64,000 nucleotides of DNA from assembly GCA_946902875.1 (NCBI GenBank), contig OX336351.1, forward strand, positions 5,355,142 through 5,419,141, given 5' to 3'. Source of the DNA: Nematopogon swammerdamellus (lineage: Eukaryota; Arthropoda; Insecta; Lepidoptera; Adelidae). Below are positions 11,701-21,630 of the stretch, piece after piece. Within the stretch, counting starts at the first letter, position 1. Every line of letters begins with the position of its first letter. The notes beneath the pieces were generated by a model. It was not told the DNA's origin. It worked only from the letters and a program-made list of their open reading frames with translations, and did not search any database. Position numbers and translations under genes: made by a program.

Positions 11701-12894
11701 CGTCGGGTCATTTGTTTTATTAGTTAGGTAATTTTGTCTACCATCGTGGTTAAGTCGTTGAATACAAACCCTTGTCAAATGGCCTTTCTTATGGCAGTAG
11801 TCGCAGATTGTGTCTTGAAACCGGCATTTATTTGCTTTATGATATTTACCCCCACATCTGTAGCATTGTCCATCCGGTAATGTTTTAATTTTTGCATTCA
11901 TACTAGTATTTGAAGTAGATGGTACTTCCCTTCTGTCCTTTTCTTGGTTTGAATTGGTACTGTCTCTTTGTGATCTTTTATGTATTTGTAATACATTTCC
12001 TTCTTTAGTCATTTTTGACTCTTTCTTTGATAACTCAGTATTGACAGCTAATTGGACTACTTCTTTGTAACTTAGATTTTGGTTCTGTTGCAATATTTTC
12101 ATGCGTATGTCTTCATCCGTTAATCCTCGAATAAATTGAAGTTGGAGAAATGAGTCGGCTGTGGACTTACCACAAATACAAGAGAATTCGCAATCACTTG
12201 ATAGTTTTTTTAATTCTTTATTGTACTCTATTATCGATTCGTGTTCATCTTGTATTCGATTAATGAATTTAAATTGTCTCGCCCACAGGCTTGGTTTGGG
12301 ATCTAAGTAGTCGTTTAGTAATTTGACTATATCTGCGAATTGTTTGTTCAACGGATCTTCTGGTGAACACAGATCGTGCAGTATTTGGTGAATTTCTGGA
12401 GGTAGTGAATTTAGCAAGATGTAAATTTTAGTCTTTTCATCTTCTTTAATGCCTTGTAATAATATGTATATTTGTAATCGTTTTATGAAATTTTCGAATT
12501 TTTCTTCTTGTTGAAACGGAGTCATACTAAACTTTCCGTGAATTTGACTAATTGATGATTGTATATCTGCTGTAGGTTCACTTGAACATTGTTTTTGTAG
12601 TAGTTTTTCGAGTTGTTTTAATTTTAACTTTAGTTGCAAGATTTCTTCATCATACTGTTCCCTGTTTATCCACTCTTCTGGAAGATTTTCTTCATTTGTA
12701 TTAAGTTCAATTTCATCTTGATTTGTCATGATTTTCACATGTAAGCTCGTTACTGAATCCAATCTTAGTTGGATTTCTTCGATTGAGGTAGCACTTGTAA
12801 GAGAGTCGATTTTACCTCGTAATATTGTCAGTTGCCTCCTTAATGTTGATCTTGTCTTTTTTAGAACGCGTTCTTCGTTTGTACTCGTCGCCAT
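8794..12894 (-). CDS. Gag-Pol polyprotein, Ty3/Gypsy (mag-like)
   Basis: 1366 aa in one frame: structural Gag plus protease, reverse transcriptase, RNase H and integrase. Visible in order: a coiled-coil-prone N terminus (about 1-110); the Gag region (about 120-280); two zinc knuckles around 344-377 (CYRCGGKYHKANKC and CDYCHKKGHLTRVC); the protease active site DTGA near 439; RT with LDLTQAY near 658 and FLDD near 720; RNase H with ATDAS near 867; the integrase HHCC zinc-binding region near 1079-1117; and the catalytic triad D in HMDFAGP (about 1143), D in VSDNGPQF (about 1197) and E in LAERF (about 1233). A C-terminal basic domain follows. All key residues are present with no stop or frameshift. 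The ATG is the first codon after the 5' LTR, so leader and coding start overlap. The whole polyprotein is one frame, with no Gag-Pol frameshift or stop. Confidence 0.96.
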   Translation of the reverse strand: MATSTNEERVLKKTRSTLRRQLTILRGKIDSLTSATSIEEIQLRLDSVTSLHVKIMTNQDEIELNTNEENLPEEWINREQYDEEILQLKLKLKQLEKLLQKQCSSEPTADIQSSISQIHGKFSMTPFQQEEKFENFIKRLQIYILLQGIKEDEKTKIYILLNSLPPEIHQILHDLCSPEDPLNKQFADIVKLLNDYLDPKPSLWARQFKFINRIQDEHESIIEYNKELKKLSSDCEFSCICGKSTADSFLQLQFIRGLTDEDIRMKILQQNQNLSYKEVVQLAVNTELSKKESKMTKEGNVLQIHKRSQRDSTNSNQEKDRREVPSTSNTSMNAKIKTLPDGQCYRCGGKYHKANKCRFQDTICDYCHKKGHLTRVCIQRLNHDGRQNYLTNKTNDPTLEVELTQQDTDSEINLIQSRVSDKFIVAVNIEGKVLKMEFDTGAALSTVSYNDYMELNLQKKIYKATIDLRTYTGERITVHGAVYVKYTINEHIYYGKLYIIKGNVTPIFGREWIRETKMNLHEIKILQTESTMKITDILEEYGDIFESNMGEIPNYKGHIELKEGTKPIYHKPRRIPYALLNKVENELLRLENLNIITKVDNSEWGTPIVPVLKPNGDVRICADYKVTLNQNIRDVNHPIPRIEDIFVKMNGGKYFCTLDLTQAYLHMKMDEESANLQTISTHKGLYKVNRLMFGVKTAPGLWQKFMDQILGNMEGVQCFLDDIIIQGSTLEITKQRLRKVLETIRHHNLRLNKGKCKFFEKYIQYLGHSIDEHGLHKNEEKTKAIICAKRPQNQKELRTFLGLANYYNKFIPNLATILHPLNKLLQKNEKYVWTHNCELSFIKVKEELSSERTLAHFNPTLPLLLATDASPVGLGAVISHKFEDGTERPVAYASRTLTTSEQKYSQIDKEATGIFWALKKFYPYCYGRKFTLITDHKPLVSIFKPDRNLPMMTATRMFHYAHFLSGFDYNIVFRKTGDHANADFLSRFPVERTKEDYKDQSEMFQLHQIETMPVTMETIYIETNKDITLKQILQKLEKGESLKDQGYEDNEFSLQDGCIFRGVRICIPPTLQKDILQELHVGHLGMTKMKALARSYCYWKNIDKDIEEMVKTCKECCMKRNEPSKVHHPWQLPEEPWQRVHMDFAGPIGGYYYLIVVDAYSKWIEVIPTKNTTSEWCIRQLRPLFTTFGLPITVVSDNGPQFTASLFNNFLRSNGIIHKTSAPYHPATNGLAERFVQTIKQALKSSVYEKVDQNLRISRILMQLRKVPNSSGNSAYELMFGRNIRTRIDLMKAGRIKDQDKIYEDTGVRKFDVGERVQVRNYSTTKNQKWIFGTVKQRLGVLHYEVETDDGFIHRRHIDQVLRCKI
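12884..12893 (-). other. Primer-binding site inside the start of the ORF (tRNA-Ser type)
   Basis: One base after the 5' LTR the minus strand reads TGGCGACGAG, complementary to the CCA end of a tRNA-Ser(GCT) acceptor stem as I remember it. It starts inside the ATG and covers codons 1-4 (M-A-T-S). The match is 10 bases, and the tRNA comparison is from memory. Confidence 0.7.
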
Positions 12895-13028
12895 TGTTAT
12901 GTTTTTGAATTAATCATACGAATATATAGTGATAATATTATATTTCCATTTTAGACAGTAAATAAATGTAATGCTGAAAAGTCATCATTGACAAGTGTCA
13001 TTATACTTTTTCTCTAATGGCTACCACA
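12895..13028 (-). repeat. 5' LTR of the Gypsy element
   Basis: Identical to 8651-8784. In element orientation a TATA-like stretch (actatatattcg) lies about 30 bases before the LTR end and is the obvious promoter candidate. Confidence 0.95.
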
Positions 13029-13033
13029 CACGG
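13029..13033. other. Target-site duplication of the Gypsy element
   Basis: cacgg at 8646-8650 and again here. Removing the element plus one copy restores ttttacgacatgcacgggga, which matches the uninterrupted SINE heads at 38392-38412 and 56350-56370. Confidence 0.95.
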
Positions 13034-13083
13034 GGAGAGACACAGTAGGGCTATTATTTTTAAATACCGGCTCCACACAGTAC
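13029..13083 (-). repeat. SINE, C type, head part (continues from 8403-8650)
   Basis: cacggggagagacacagtag to ctccacacagtac is the head module shared by the B- and C-type SINEs, read on the minus strand. Confidence 0.88.
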
Positions 13084-13708
13084 CGAAATTTACTAAATTT
13101 CTGGGCGAAAATGCGTATGAGTACTTGTTTATACGTAAGTGTACATACTCGTAGATAGTAAGTATCATTTTATCCCGTTCGTTACCGCATGGTGAAACTT
13201 GTTTTGATCACAGGAACTACGCTACAAACAAATTTCCTTAACCGAAGGCCGCTCTATTTACTTAGGTCGATTAATAAGTGCTCACGTACCTAAAACTCTG
13301 ATTTATCTCCCAAATAGCAGCACACAGTGCTTCAAGCGAACGACGACAAGGCACATTTAGAGAGTCGATTTAAATTTTACCACGAATCCGAATCGAGAGC
13401 TGTAGATGCGCTCGACCGCCGGCCTCATTACACTAATTGATTTTCGACCTCGAATTACTAAGAGGGTGGCAATTTTAGAGGGATAAGCCAGTTGGAGCTT
13501 TACTGTGAACATTTTGAAGGATATAATGTGTTCAATGCCTGACGATGTCAACCGAAAACTTTCTCTGGTTGTGATAACGTTTCAAAGGCTGATTATGAAC
13601 GACAAAGGAAAATGTAGTTCCTCTTCTATTGTATTTATTTTGAAACGTGTCATAATATGGATTTCGTTGGTTAATATTTCGTTTTAATAAAATAAGAGAA
13701 CATTTTGA
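13084..13708. other. Intergenic, no gene seen
   Basis: Short ORFs only and no repeat that I can pair. It ends at the A/T-rich tail of the LINE fragment at 13709. Confidence 0.45.
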
Positions 13709-14122
13709 ATTTTTTTTTTAACTTTACAATTTATTTTTTCACACATTTATAAATTTAATTATTAAATAAACTGTAACTACCTATCAAATAAAATGTACCT
13801 ACAAATATAACTAATTAAAAAACTACAACTAAAAACTAACTTATAAATTATATATTTCCTCAAGGGGCGTCGTCGTCCCCGGGATGGTTCCCAGGATGGC
13901 GGCCGTGTTGCCCCTCTGTATCCCGAGACTAACTCGTTGCCGGAGATACGAGAGGCAACACGGGTTTCCAGTAGCGGTCACCATCCTGGAACCCACCTCA
14001 AGGACGAAGGTCTTGGCCTCCTCCAACCACGTTCCAAATGTATCGACGGCGAAGGCGACGAACCAGTACTTGCAGCTAATATGTTCGTATGTTTTGTGCG
14101 ACCTACTGGCCACGGCTAAACT
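13709..14122 (-). pseudogene. LINE C-terminal fragment with A-rich tail
   Basis: The minus-strand frame 13841-14113 encodes about 90 residues with YWFVAFAVDTFGTW, YLRQRVSLGIQRGN and AAILGTIP. The ET/DT-x-G plus QR-x-S-x-x-IQRGNxA pattern is, to my knowledge, the extreme C terminus of a non-LTR polymerase class. A stop at 13841 is followed by about 125 bp of A-rich sequence with AATAAA-like motifs and a terminal poly(A) (poly(T) at 13709-13720 on the plus strand). It is 5'-truncated near 14122. The clade is not resolved, and it differs from the J, D and RTE-like LINEs of this window. Confidence 0.6.
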
Positions 14123-15169
14123 CTATATAATATCACAAAAATTATTTGTAAAATTTGAATTAAAAATCCTTCGGGCTTCAATAGTTCGAATTGTTTGTGT
14201 CCTATTTTGCTTAAAATTTTAAGTTACACGTGCACAAACAATGAACACTCCCACTACATACGCTACAGATCACCTTACTCAGAACGATACACGTTCAGAG
14301 CCTCGGGGACTTAGAATTTCACTCACGGATACAAGCGTCAACCCTAAATCGTCCCAACACATACTTGTTACGCTGGCAAGGAATTATTTGTGAACCGAAT
14401 GGGGAGTAATTTCTACAACACGAGACGCTAAATCAACCGCAACCGACTCGAGATAAAGCAACGTAAGAAACGTGCCAATACTGGTACATACGGACGTACT
14501 GGCATACGGGGAAGAGGCACATATGTATGTACGGTGAACTGGGTACACACTAGTAGTTAGAAAATCTGTACACTAGATCGAACCGTTACAAGCGGTTACG
14601 TGCAAGTTGCAGTCGAAAAGTTGTGCGTCGTGGAGATGGTTCTGTACCATTTCGTTTTCCATGAGGACTTTAAGACTTAGGATTTTCGCTTAGATTTTCT
14701 TGTAAACTATAAGAGAGGCCTTGTATTCCATTTTTTTCGAAATTTGAGACGCAGTAGTTTTGGAGATCAGGATGGAGAATGATTTTCGTATATTTTCTTT
14801 ACTATCTTTTAAACTAGGTACCTAGGTATGCTGTTTTAAAAATTATCGAAAAACATAATATGTTTTTCGATTAAAATATTATTTTATTCCTTATAACGAG
14901 ACCTTTTCATAGACATGTCACGTCATGCACTTAAAAAAATATTGTGAGCGTTCTAATTTGTCCCCCTATCTAATATATTTAAATAATTTATCCTCCTTAC
15001 TATATAGTCGACCTTAGGTGCGAAACTGAACGTGATACACATGCAGGCCGATTACCAGCGAGGTGAAGATGTGAAGACAGAAACTGGGACTCTTTCACAC
15101 CACACAGATACTTTATGCTATTAAATTTTTCATAGATACGTATTAGATCTGATTCTCAAAGGTGTTGGC
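14123..15169. other. Intergenic, no gene seen
   Basis: No coding family or pairable repeat was found. Sequence composition is ordinary. Confidence 0.4.
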
Positions 15170-15275
15170 AGATGCAACGGATCTGCAGGTGCCTGATACA
15201 TCTCTGTTACCTCTTCCACACTAACACAATTCCTTCATACATGCTCGTCTGTTTTGGGTACTACTCACTTGATCC
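15170..15275. repeat. Dispersed repeat Q, diverged copy
   Basis: Segments ctcttccacac and tacatgctcgtct align with 54283-54412 in the same order, with many substitutions. Confidence 0.45.
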
Positions 15276-16885
15276 TTTAGGAACACATGTCGGTTCTGGT
15301 CTAGATAAACATCTCTACAATTATGTTCTAATTTAAAATCGTATAGTGTGTTAGCAAATAAACCTAATAATTTTGTAGGTATTAGAGAAACAGCGAGTAA
15401 ACGGCACAGTCAGTAGATCTGAAATAAAACAATCTAACTTACTTTAAATATTAGTTTTAGCTATTCATTCTAGTGCCACTATCGCCTGACCGAACTATTA
15501 GGTATCTAGAACTTTGAACCATGCCTGTAAATATACTATTATAATACAAATAATGTTTACTCTAAAACACAATGTGTATTTTGCAATAATATAATTTGTG
15601 CTCGTATGAAAAATTACAACACATTAGAAATTCTTAAATTCTTTGTGAACGTGCCCGAAGCCATCCAACGTGAAGCCGTAAAGTCTTCGCTTCGAGACTT
15701 CGCTAGTTCGGAACAGTTCGAAATTCGAACGTAAAAAGATGGCGCCTCCGCCGCAACGCAATAGCAGAGACCAACCAAACCGCTTGACGGCAACGGAATG
15801 TGTCGAATAAATCTTGTTAGCAGACGATAGCAGAGTTTTTGATTGTATATAAACATATTATTATAAAGGTTTAAGAGATGGGTTTGTACGTATTTACCAA
15901 AGTAATAACAGAGTAACCTCCTGCAGCGGTGCGCGGGAGGTTTTAAAGGAAAGGACACTTTTAAATGACCTTATTTACCGACCCTAAATTGCCTACCAAA
16001 AACTCGAGAATTATGAAAGCGAACATTAATCTAAAACATTTAACGAGCATTATAGAAGCTGTTGGCCATTCGCGACGCCGAAGATGAAAGCGGGCCCCTT
16101 GAGTAGGTAAAAATATTACCGCGGTATCTAATCTAAATGTCCTCGCTTAAATTCTACCTTTCCAGCTATGAATAATTTAAGAAATCGTTCTTCATTAAAG
16201 TTAAAACATGGAAAGAGTCGCTTTTTAAATAAGGAGTAGGCTTAAATTTGCCCACAAATTTGTTCGTTTAAGCATTTAAAAATATACATACGTTTGATAC
16301 CAGATACTGACAAGATCACTATCATTAATTATTATCATAACATTACTTTATGTAGATTTTCCAAATATCTAGCAATCCTCAAGTTTACCTACAATCTATG
16401 TTACCTAACCTAGACTAACATATCGAAAACAGTTTCAAGTGCTATAATGCTCTGCGAAACTGACTTAGCATTTATTATGAGGGTCCACGAGGATCATAAA
16501 GGTCACACCGAGGTCATAATTCTAGGACCCGATTGTTTGGCTCATAACACGAAGGTACCAGGCGCACAGAGGCGGGGGGGAAGCGATCCGGCTCTAATTT
16601 CGCGGTCCGTAGCGCATGCGATTGGGAGCCGATGTGCCGGGACTGACGACCCGGTGATATTTATTGCGCTCCGATTTAAGGTCAGGTTTGACGTGTCCTG
16701 CGAGGGGCCTAGGAGAGGCATATGGAGCACGCCTTCCGACCTTTCTAGCTTAAGTATCCTTTCTTAAACTTTTACACGTTCTTTCTTACTCTCCGTTTGA
16801 TACACTAACTAATAATAATAAATAAAGACGTGAAGACGTGAACACTTAATAATAAATAAAGACGTGAAGTTTCTTAACGTAACCG
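15276..16885. other. Intergenic; one unassigned 106-codon ORF
   Basis: The ORF at 16447-16767 (plus) has no recognisable motif and overlaps a 62-codon antisense ORF, so I do not call it a gene. At 16800-16880 the phrase aataataaataaagacgtgaag is directly duplicated about 40 bp apart. Confidence 0.4.
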
Positions 16886-17232
16886 ACGAGCATGCATAAA
16901 GAACATTATGGGAGTGAAAGAGGCGGCAGAGGTCTGTCAGGATCGTGGCACGTGGAGATCCGTTGTCTCTGCCTACCCCACCGGGAAACAGGCGTGACGC
17001 TCGCTATGTATGTATGTACTTATGTGAAGTTTCTACGGGTGACAGTTTTACGTCAATATATTAATTTCCTCATAACTCGAGAACCACTTTATCGATTTAC
17101 ATATGGTTTTCACTGTTACATTCTGTCACTTCTCAAGATGGTTTTTGGTTTATAAGTTATAGCGATAAGTGATCGGCGGCCTGAGCTGTGAGCAAAATGT
17201 AACGCGAAGCGAAGCCGCGGGCAAAATCTAGA
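16886..17232. repeat. Dispersed repeats: Q copy and a reversed ctagctg-type element end
   Basis: 16886-17017 is the reverse complement of the Q repeat at 54283-54412 (ttgtctctgcctaccccacc). 17075-17140 (ccactttatcgatttacata) recurs at 57130-57175. 17206-17232 (gaagccgcgggcaaaatcta) is the reversed start of the element type that begins at 59816. Confidence 0.6.
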
Positions 17233-18265
17233 TGCTTTATATATGAAACCCAACATTGCTCGTTCGTTACATCACATCCGTGACGTCAGCTGTACTTTTT
17301 CCAGTCGGGACTAGGTGTCATGCCAATAGTTTTATTTGTGCCGTACACTGAAACACGAACCATTTATTGTTTACTGTAAAATTTCATCCATAGGTAGTAC
17401 GTCTTGGATACATCGAAAATTCCGTCAGTTCTATTTAAATGCGAAGAAGAACCGACAAACTTCGGATGTCATAATGTGTTGTTAGTACCTTAAAAGTATT
17501 ATTAGTTACTTATAAATAATTAACTACCACCTTTATCTACACAAGAAGCTAAGAGTAATACTTCTATATCTACATTCCTATGTAAATTCTCTTTGGAGGT
17601 TAGCATAACACCCAAAAGTTAAATTAATAATTCTTTTTCCTCGAATGTAAGTGATCTCGGAATTTAATCTCAAAATTGATTTGTTATCGAATTTAGTTCT
17701 GAAAAATATTGTTTAAAATATTCTTCGTAACGCACTATGAGAATTTGAAAGTGATTTTTATAGCGCTAAGAACATCAGAATTCAAATTATATTAATGTTC
17801 ATCAACAAAACTTTCTAAGAACTTTCTTTCTCGAAGCGTTCCGCGTACCACTGGTGGTACGCGTACCATAGATTGAGAACCGCTGGTTTACAGCATAATG
17901 GTGAATAAGTAATTAGAATAATTTGACCGCTCTGCCTATTTGTATTACCTACATCTGGTGTATAATGCCATAGTCGTCAATAAATATATCAAGATAGCTG
18001 TTTCGATCCACCATCATTCAGTGAGGGGTGGTAGCAATACGGGGCGAGTTTAACACTACCATCTAGTAAGGTATTCAGGCTTTCAGTATCGTATTTCACA
18101 AAAGGCGGACTTATTACCTATGTCAATATCTGTCAGTCAACCTGTTTTAATTACAAACATAATAAATATTATAGTGTAGCAACAAAAAAAGAAGAATGAA
18201 AGACAATACTATAGCGAAAGTTAAACAATAAAAGTAAACAAGCAGACAGCAAGCATAATATCACT
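17233..18265. other. Intergenic with one LINE-tail scrap
   Basis: 17405-17465 contains gaagaagaaccgacaaacttc, shared with 37646-37770 and 41097-41242. Near 18010-18065 a faint SINE body piece (ctaccatctagtaag region) is visible. No gene. Confidence 0.45.
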
Positions 18266-18440
18266 CATTAATCAGAGTAATCGGTGTCGTGCTGCAAGGA
18301 CTCTGTAAACTACAGCACAACACCGACCACCACATGTAGCAATGTAAGACCCACATGCTGCATGACACGGTGGAAGGACCGTGCCAAGGTGAGAGGTGAC
18401 TATCCAAGCGCCCTTTAGCACGGCATCTTGTCCTTGCAGC
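18266..18440 (-). repeat. SINE, C type, partial
   Basis: Minus-strand body and tail: cagcacaacaccgaccacc, cggtggaaggaccgtgcc and gccctttagcacggcat. It lacks the head. Confidence 0.85.
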
Positions 18441-18548
18441 AAAAAACCGATTAGGTTGGGATGCGGCGTGTGGTGTGTGTGCAATAAACAATTTTGAATA
18501 ATTTTCCGTCACAACAGAAATGTGGGAAACTAACTCCTAGGGTCATTT

Positions 18549-18827
18549 TTAGGTTTCCGTTTCCCTTACGGAAGCCTATTACTAAGCCTACGCCGTCTGT
18601 CTGTCCGTCCGTCTGTCTGTCCGAGGGCTGTATCTCTTGAACCGTAATAGGTAGCCCGTTGAAATTTTCACAGAATATGTGTTATTATGGCGGATAAATA
18701 ACAACAAATCATATAAAATAGAAAAAGTAAAAAATTAAGGGGGGTTCCCATACAATATACGTGTTTTTTTTTGTGGTGCGGAAACCTCGGTGCGGGAGTC
18801 CGACTCGCACTTGGCCGGTTTTTTTTT
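18549..18827 (+). repeat. Dispersed repeat K, full copy
   Basis: Starts ggtttccgtttcccttacgg, carries a (ctgt/ccgt)n run, the phrase gttgaaattttcacagaata and ends ccgactcgcacttggccgg plus poly(T). Related copies in this window lie at 19529, 26034, 45013, 45568, 48058 and 53405. No coding capacity. Confidence 0.85.
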
Positions 18828-19007
18828 GTCACTCAAAACACGCTCTCGCATTTCTCCAGTAGGTAAGTAAGAGAATATCTAGCCGTATCTCGCATAGAGG
18901 CGTCGAGTGGAAGACCTATGAAGTATGCGCAGTAACAAAGTATCCATCATTACAGCAAGCTGAGCAGAATTACGAATGAGGTCGGACGAGCACAGGGGTA
19001 GGAGCGA

Positions 19008-19078
19008 ACTTCATTCAATGCGGTGGTATCAATCCAGAAGGATTTAACCCTACCACCTAGTAAGCTAAGAGAACAGTT
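19008..19078 (-). repeat. SINE body fragment
   Basis: Contains attcaatgcggtggtatcaa and ttaaccctaccacctagtaa, the shared SINE body on the minus strand. Confidence 0.7.
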
Positions 19079-19528
19079 GGAACTATGGAAGAACTTGTGT
19101 TTAGGAAAGCAATGGACTTATCAAACTCGGAAGGGATAGGAAGAGGTGCACAGCAATGGGCATCGAATCCACGATCTTTCGCTTACAAAGCAAGGCCTTT
19201 ATCCTTTGGACAATAGCCCCTCTTAGCGTCGTCCCGTTGGGGATAACTGTGATGTGTAAACATCCCCGACCCCGAGATGTTTTCAGGCTTGAAGTGAATG
19301 GCGATTCGGTTAGGTTAGGTTAGGTCCGATTATCACTAGAAACAGTGACTCTCGCTCAGTGAGTGAGGTATCACTGATGATCAAACTTTTTTTCTTAAAT
19401 TTAGGATATATCTAAAATCTAAAAATAGCAAAAATAAATTAATCTGAGTTAGTGACGGTATTTTATCTCTTACTCAGTCCTAGGAATTACGATATGTGAA
19501 TATGGGGAAAATCGGCCCGGCATCGGAA

Positions 19529-19709
19529 TATTGTTGTTATATCTGCCATAATAACATATATTCTGTGAAAAATTCAACGGGCTACCTATTACGGTTCAAG
19601 AGATACAGCTCTCGGACAGAAAGACGGACGGACGGACGGACAGACAGACAGACAGACGGCGTAAGCTTGTTAATAGGGTCCCGTACCGGATACGGAACGC
19701 TAAAAAATA
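19529..19709 (-). repeat. Dispersed repeat K, partial, reverse orientation
   Basis: Reverse complement of the first two thirds of 18549-18827, including a ggacggacggacagacagac run and ggtcccgtaccggatacgg. Confidence 0.85.
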
Positions 19710-20149
19710 AAAATAAATGGTCTTAATTGTTAAGTCTGTGTTGGCGAAAATCGTCACTAAGTGGAAGTTGGGCTAAGTAGCTGTTAGTGCGAAAATGAAC
19801 ATAGACCTTATTCGTTCGTCGCTAGTATTCCACAGACACACAATGTCCTTAGCTCGGAAGATGTCTACGTGGATCCAAAAGTCAGGTAGCCGCGTCGCCG
19901 GCAGTGCGTAAAGAAGGTTGAGGGGCCGCGTAATTAAAGAGGCCCTCGGAAAGTCACGTGACGGAATCCTTCCGCAACACAGCGCCTACAAAGTGGTTCA
20001 TTATAGAGCTCGGAGGACCTTGCAGGCTGGCGCATAATTATTGCTACGTTTTGCACGTCCACGACTATTTCTTTAAGATAAAATGTTCTGCGCTGATGGA
20101 AGCATCAGGAGTATTCTGGAGATATAGTAAAGGAGGGTTTGATTGATAA

Positions 20150-20216
20150 GTTGATGATTGAGAGCTAGCCTGTCGCCCTTATGCACGGCATGTTGTCCCT
20201 ATCCCTTATCCCTTAG
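20150..20216 (-). repeat. SINE, C type, short fragment
   Basis: gagagctagcctgtcgccct, then tgcacggcat and cctatcccttatccctta, matching the C-type body on the minus strand. Confidence 0.65.
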
Positions 20217-20685
20217 GGAAAAAGCTAGTACACATAATATATGTAACAATATTATTACTAAACGTTTCAATGTTATTTCTAAACGCTAGCGATATGTGCC
20301 AGGGACATTAAACCAATAACGTTTCGTCCACGCATCTCAGAAGCGTCACCCACCCCAAGTGGTCCTTCGGGCCGGACGTCAGATCTAGTCAGCGCCATTT
20401 TGTCGCGCGTTTTACCCCGCTTATCCGCACTCGCGCGAGTCGTTTCGGAATTCATTTATCCGGTTCCGGTTGAGTGGAGTCGTGAGCGCGGTACACCTGC
20501 GCTCTGTCTCTCCATTCCAAGTTGTGACACGTGTTTGTACATAGTACTGGAACATCATTTTGCATCGATTTCTTGAACATACTCGAATGGGTTGAAGCAA
20601 TCTGTCTCTAGTGTCTAGTAACTCTAACGCTGTTTTGCAAATGTGTGATTGCTGGCTCATGGAAAGATGTTCGTCGTATATATGT

Positions 20686-20795
20686 TTTCCCCCAATTATA
20701 GTCTCGGGTCCTTCAAGAGGGGCATGAATATTCACCTGTCAGGCAGGCATGGCATTCGCAACCCCGCATACGTCCGAATGTCCATGGGCGATACT
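20686..20795 (+). pseudogene. LINE 3' end fragment, J family
   Basis: cccaattatagtctcgggtc, ccttcaagaggggcatgaat and cgtccgaatgtccatgggcg match the last coding segment and 3' terminus of 1559-2440. 5'-truncated and too short to code. Confidence 0.8.
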
Positions 20796-21396
20796 CTAGC
20801 GATCGAGAAAATAAAAACTTTATTATGAATTAATGCAAGCTTGACCCCTTTTTCAAGCTTCAACCGTCGGGCTAGAGTTGCAATAATTGGGCTGTTGGGT
20901 TTTCCAAATAAAAAAATAAAAAAAATGGCGTATCGGTAGCTAACAAACTGTATCCATACTTGGAATCAGAGTGTTGCCACCGCGTTCGTTCGTATTTCGC
21001 ACACAGCCCTCTCGGCGCGCTCCACAGCAACAAACTGACGGAATATTATTTTAAGTCGACAAGTCAGTGTGTAAGCAGTGTAAAAAATCTTTTTAAATAC
21101 GATTTCTGTGTTGATAAAACAACTTTAGATACTTACATGTATTTATTTTATATGTTAGTAGGTACTACGCGTACACTCGCTTTATTTGCGGGATGGAAAG
21201 TGGAAGATTCCGTCATACCTACTATAAAATAAGCAACTGTTCGAAATTAAGAGGGAATACCTCATAGACCCGGTGGCGAAATGGTAACGTGCTAGTGGTT
21301 CAAGGCAGAGTTCCACGTTAAAATTTTTTATTTTTATCGAAACTGACACGGTTCGCTACATCGAGCTCGATGGTTCGCTGCATCACCAACGTGAAA

Positions 21397-21547
21397 TAAA
21401 AAAACTGTTTTAAAAATAAAAACATTGAACCGACTTCAAACTCTAAAAAGTATTAAAATATAATATTTGTACCGCCTTCTAATCAAGATCAAAATATTAT
21501 TTAATACTTTTTAGAATTTGAAGTCGGTTCAATGTTTTGCAGTTTTT
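21397..21547. repeat. Hairpin (foldback) element with 39-bp arms
   Basis: 21419-21457 and 21500-21538 are inverted copies (cattgaaccgacttcaaa against tttgaagtcggttcaatg) around a 42-base spacer. The outer pair aaaaactg and cagttttt extends it. A related single arm appears at 70-140. Immediately left (21323-21366) is a SINE-tail scrap (aactgacacggttcgctaca). Confidence 0.8.
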
Positions 21548-21630
21548 ATACATTGTTGTAAGTTCTTTCAGTTTATAAAATTTTTATATTCTCTTTCTGT
21601 TTAATAATACGTTTCCCATAAGTAGATCGG

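Larger units (their letters stand above)
8651..13028 (-). mobile_element. Complete Ty3/Gypsy LTR retrotransposon, mag-like lineage
   Basis: A 4378-bp element read on the minus strand. Two identical 134-bp LTRs bound one uninterrupted gag-pol ORF, and both flanks carry the 5-bp duplication cacgg. A primer-binding site matching the 3' end of tRNA-Ser abuts the 5' LTR and a purine tract abuts the 3' LTR. Identical LTRs and an open frame point to a recent insertion that may still be competent. Very short LTRs, a single ORF and a Ser-type primer fit the mag lineage; this placement is from family knowledge, not a tree. Confidence 0.95.

Noticed and set aside
13884..14222. 112-codon plus-strand ORF
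   Set aside because: Antisense to the LINE C-terminal fragment at 13841-14113, which has the recognisable motifs.
16447..16767. Hypothetical 106-aa protein
   Set aside because: No motif, an overlapping antisense ORF, and dispersed repeats close by; no support for a gene.
19141..19225. tRNA-Thr-like sequence on the minus strand
   Set aside because: An anticodon-arm-like ttgctttgtaagc and a T-arm-like gattcgatg are visible, but the T and acceptor stems do not pair properly; probably a degraded tRNA-derived repeat.
21266..21316. tRNA-like head (ggcgaaatggtaacgtgc)
   Set aside because: A-box-like only; the B box is poor and no cloverleaf forms by eye.
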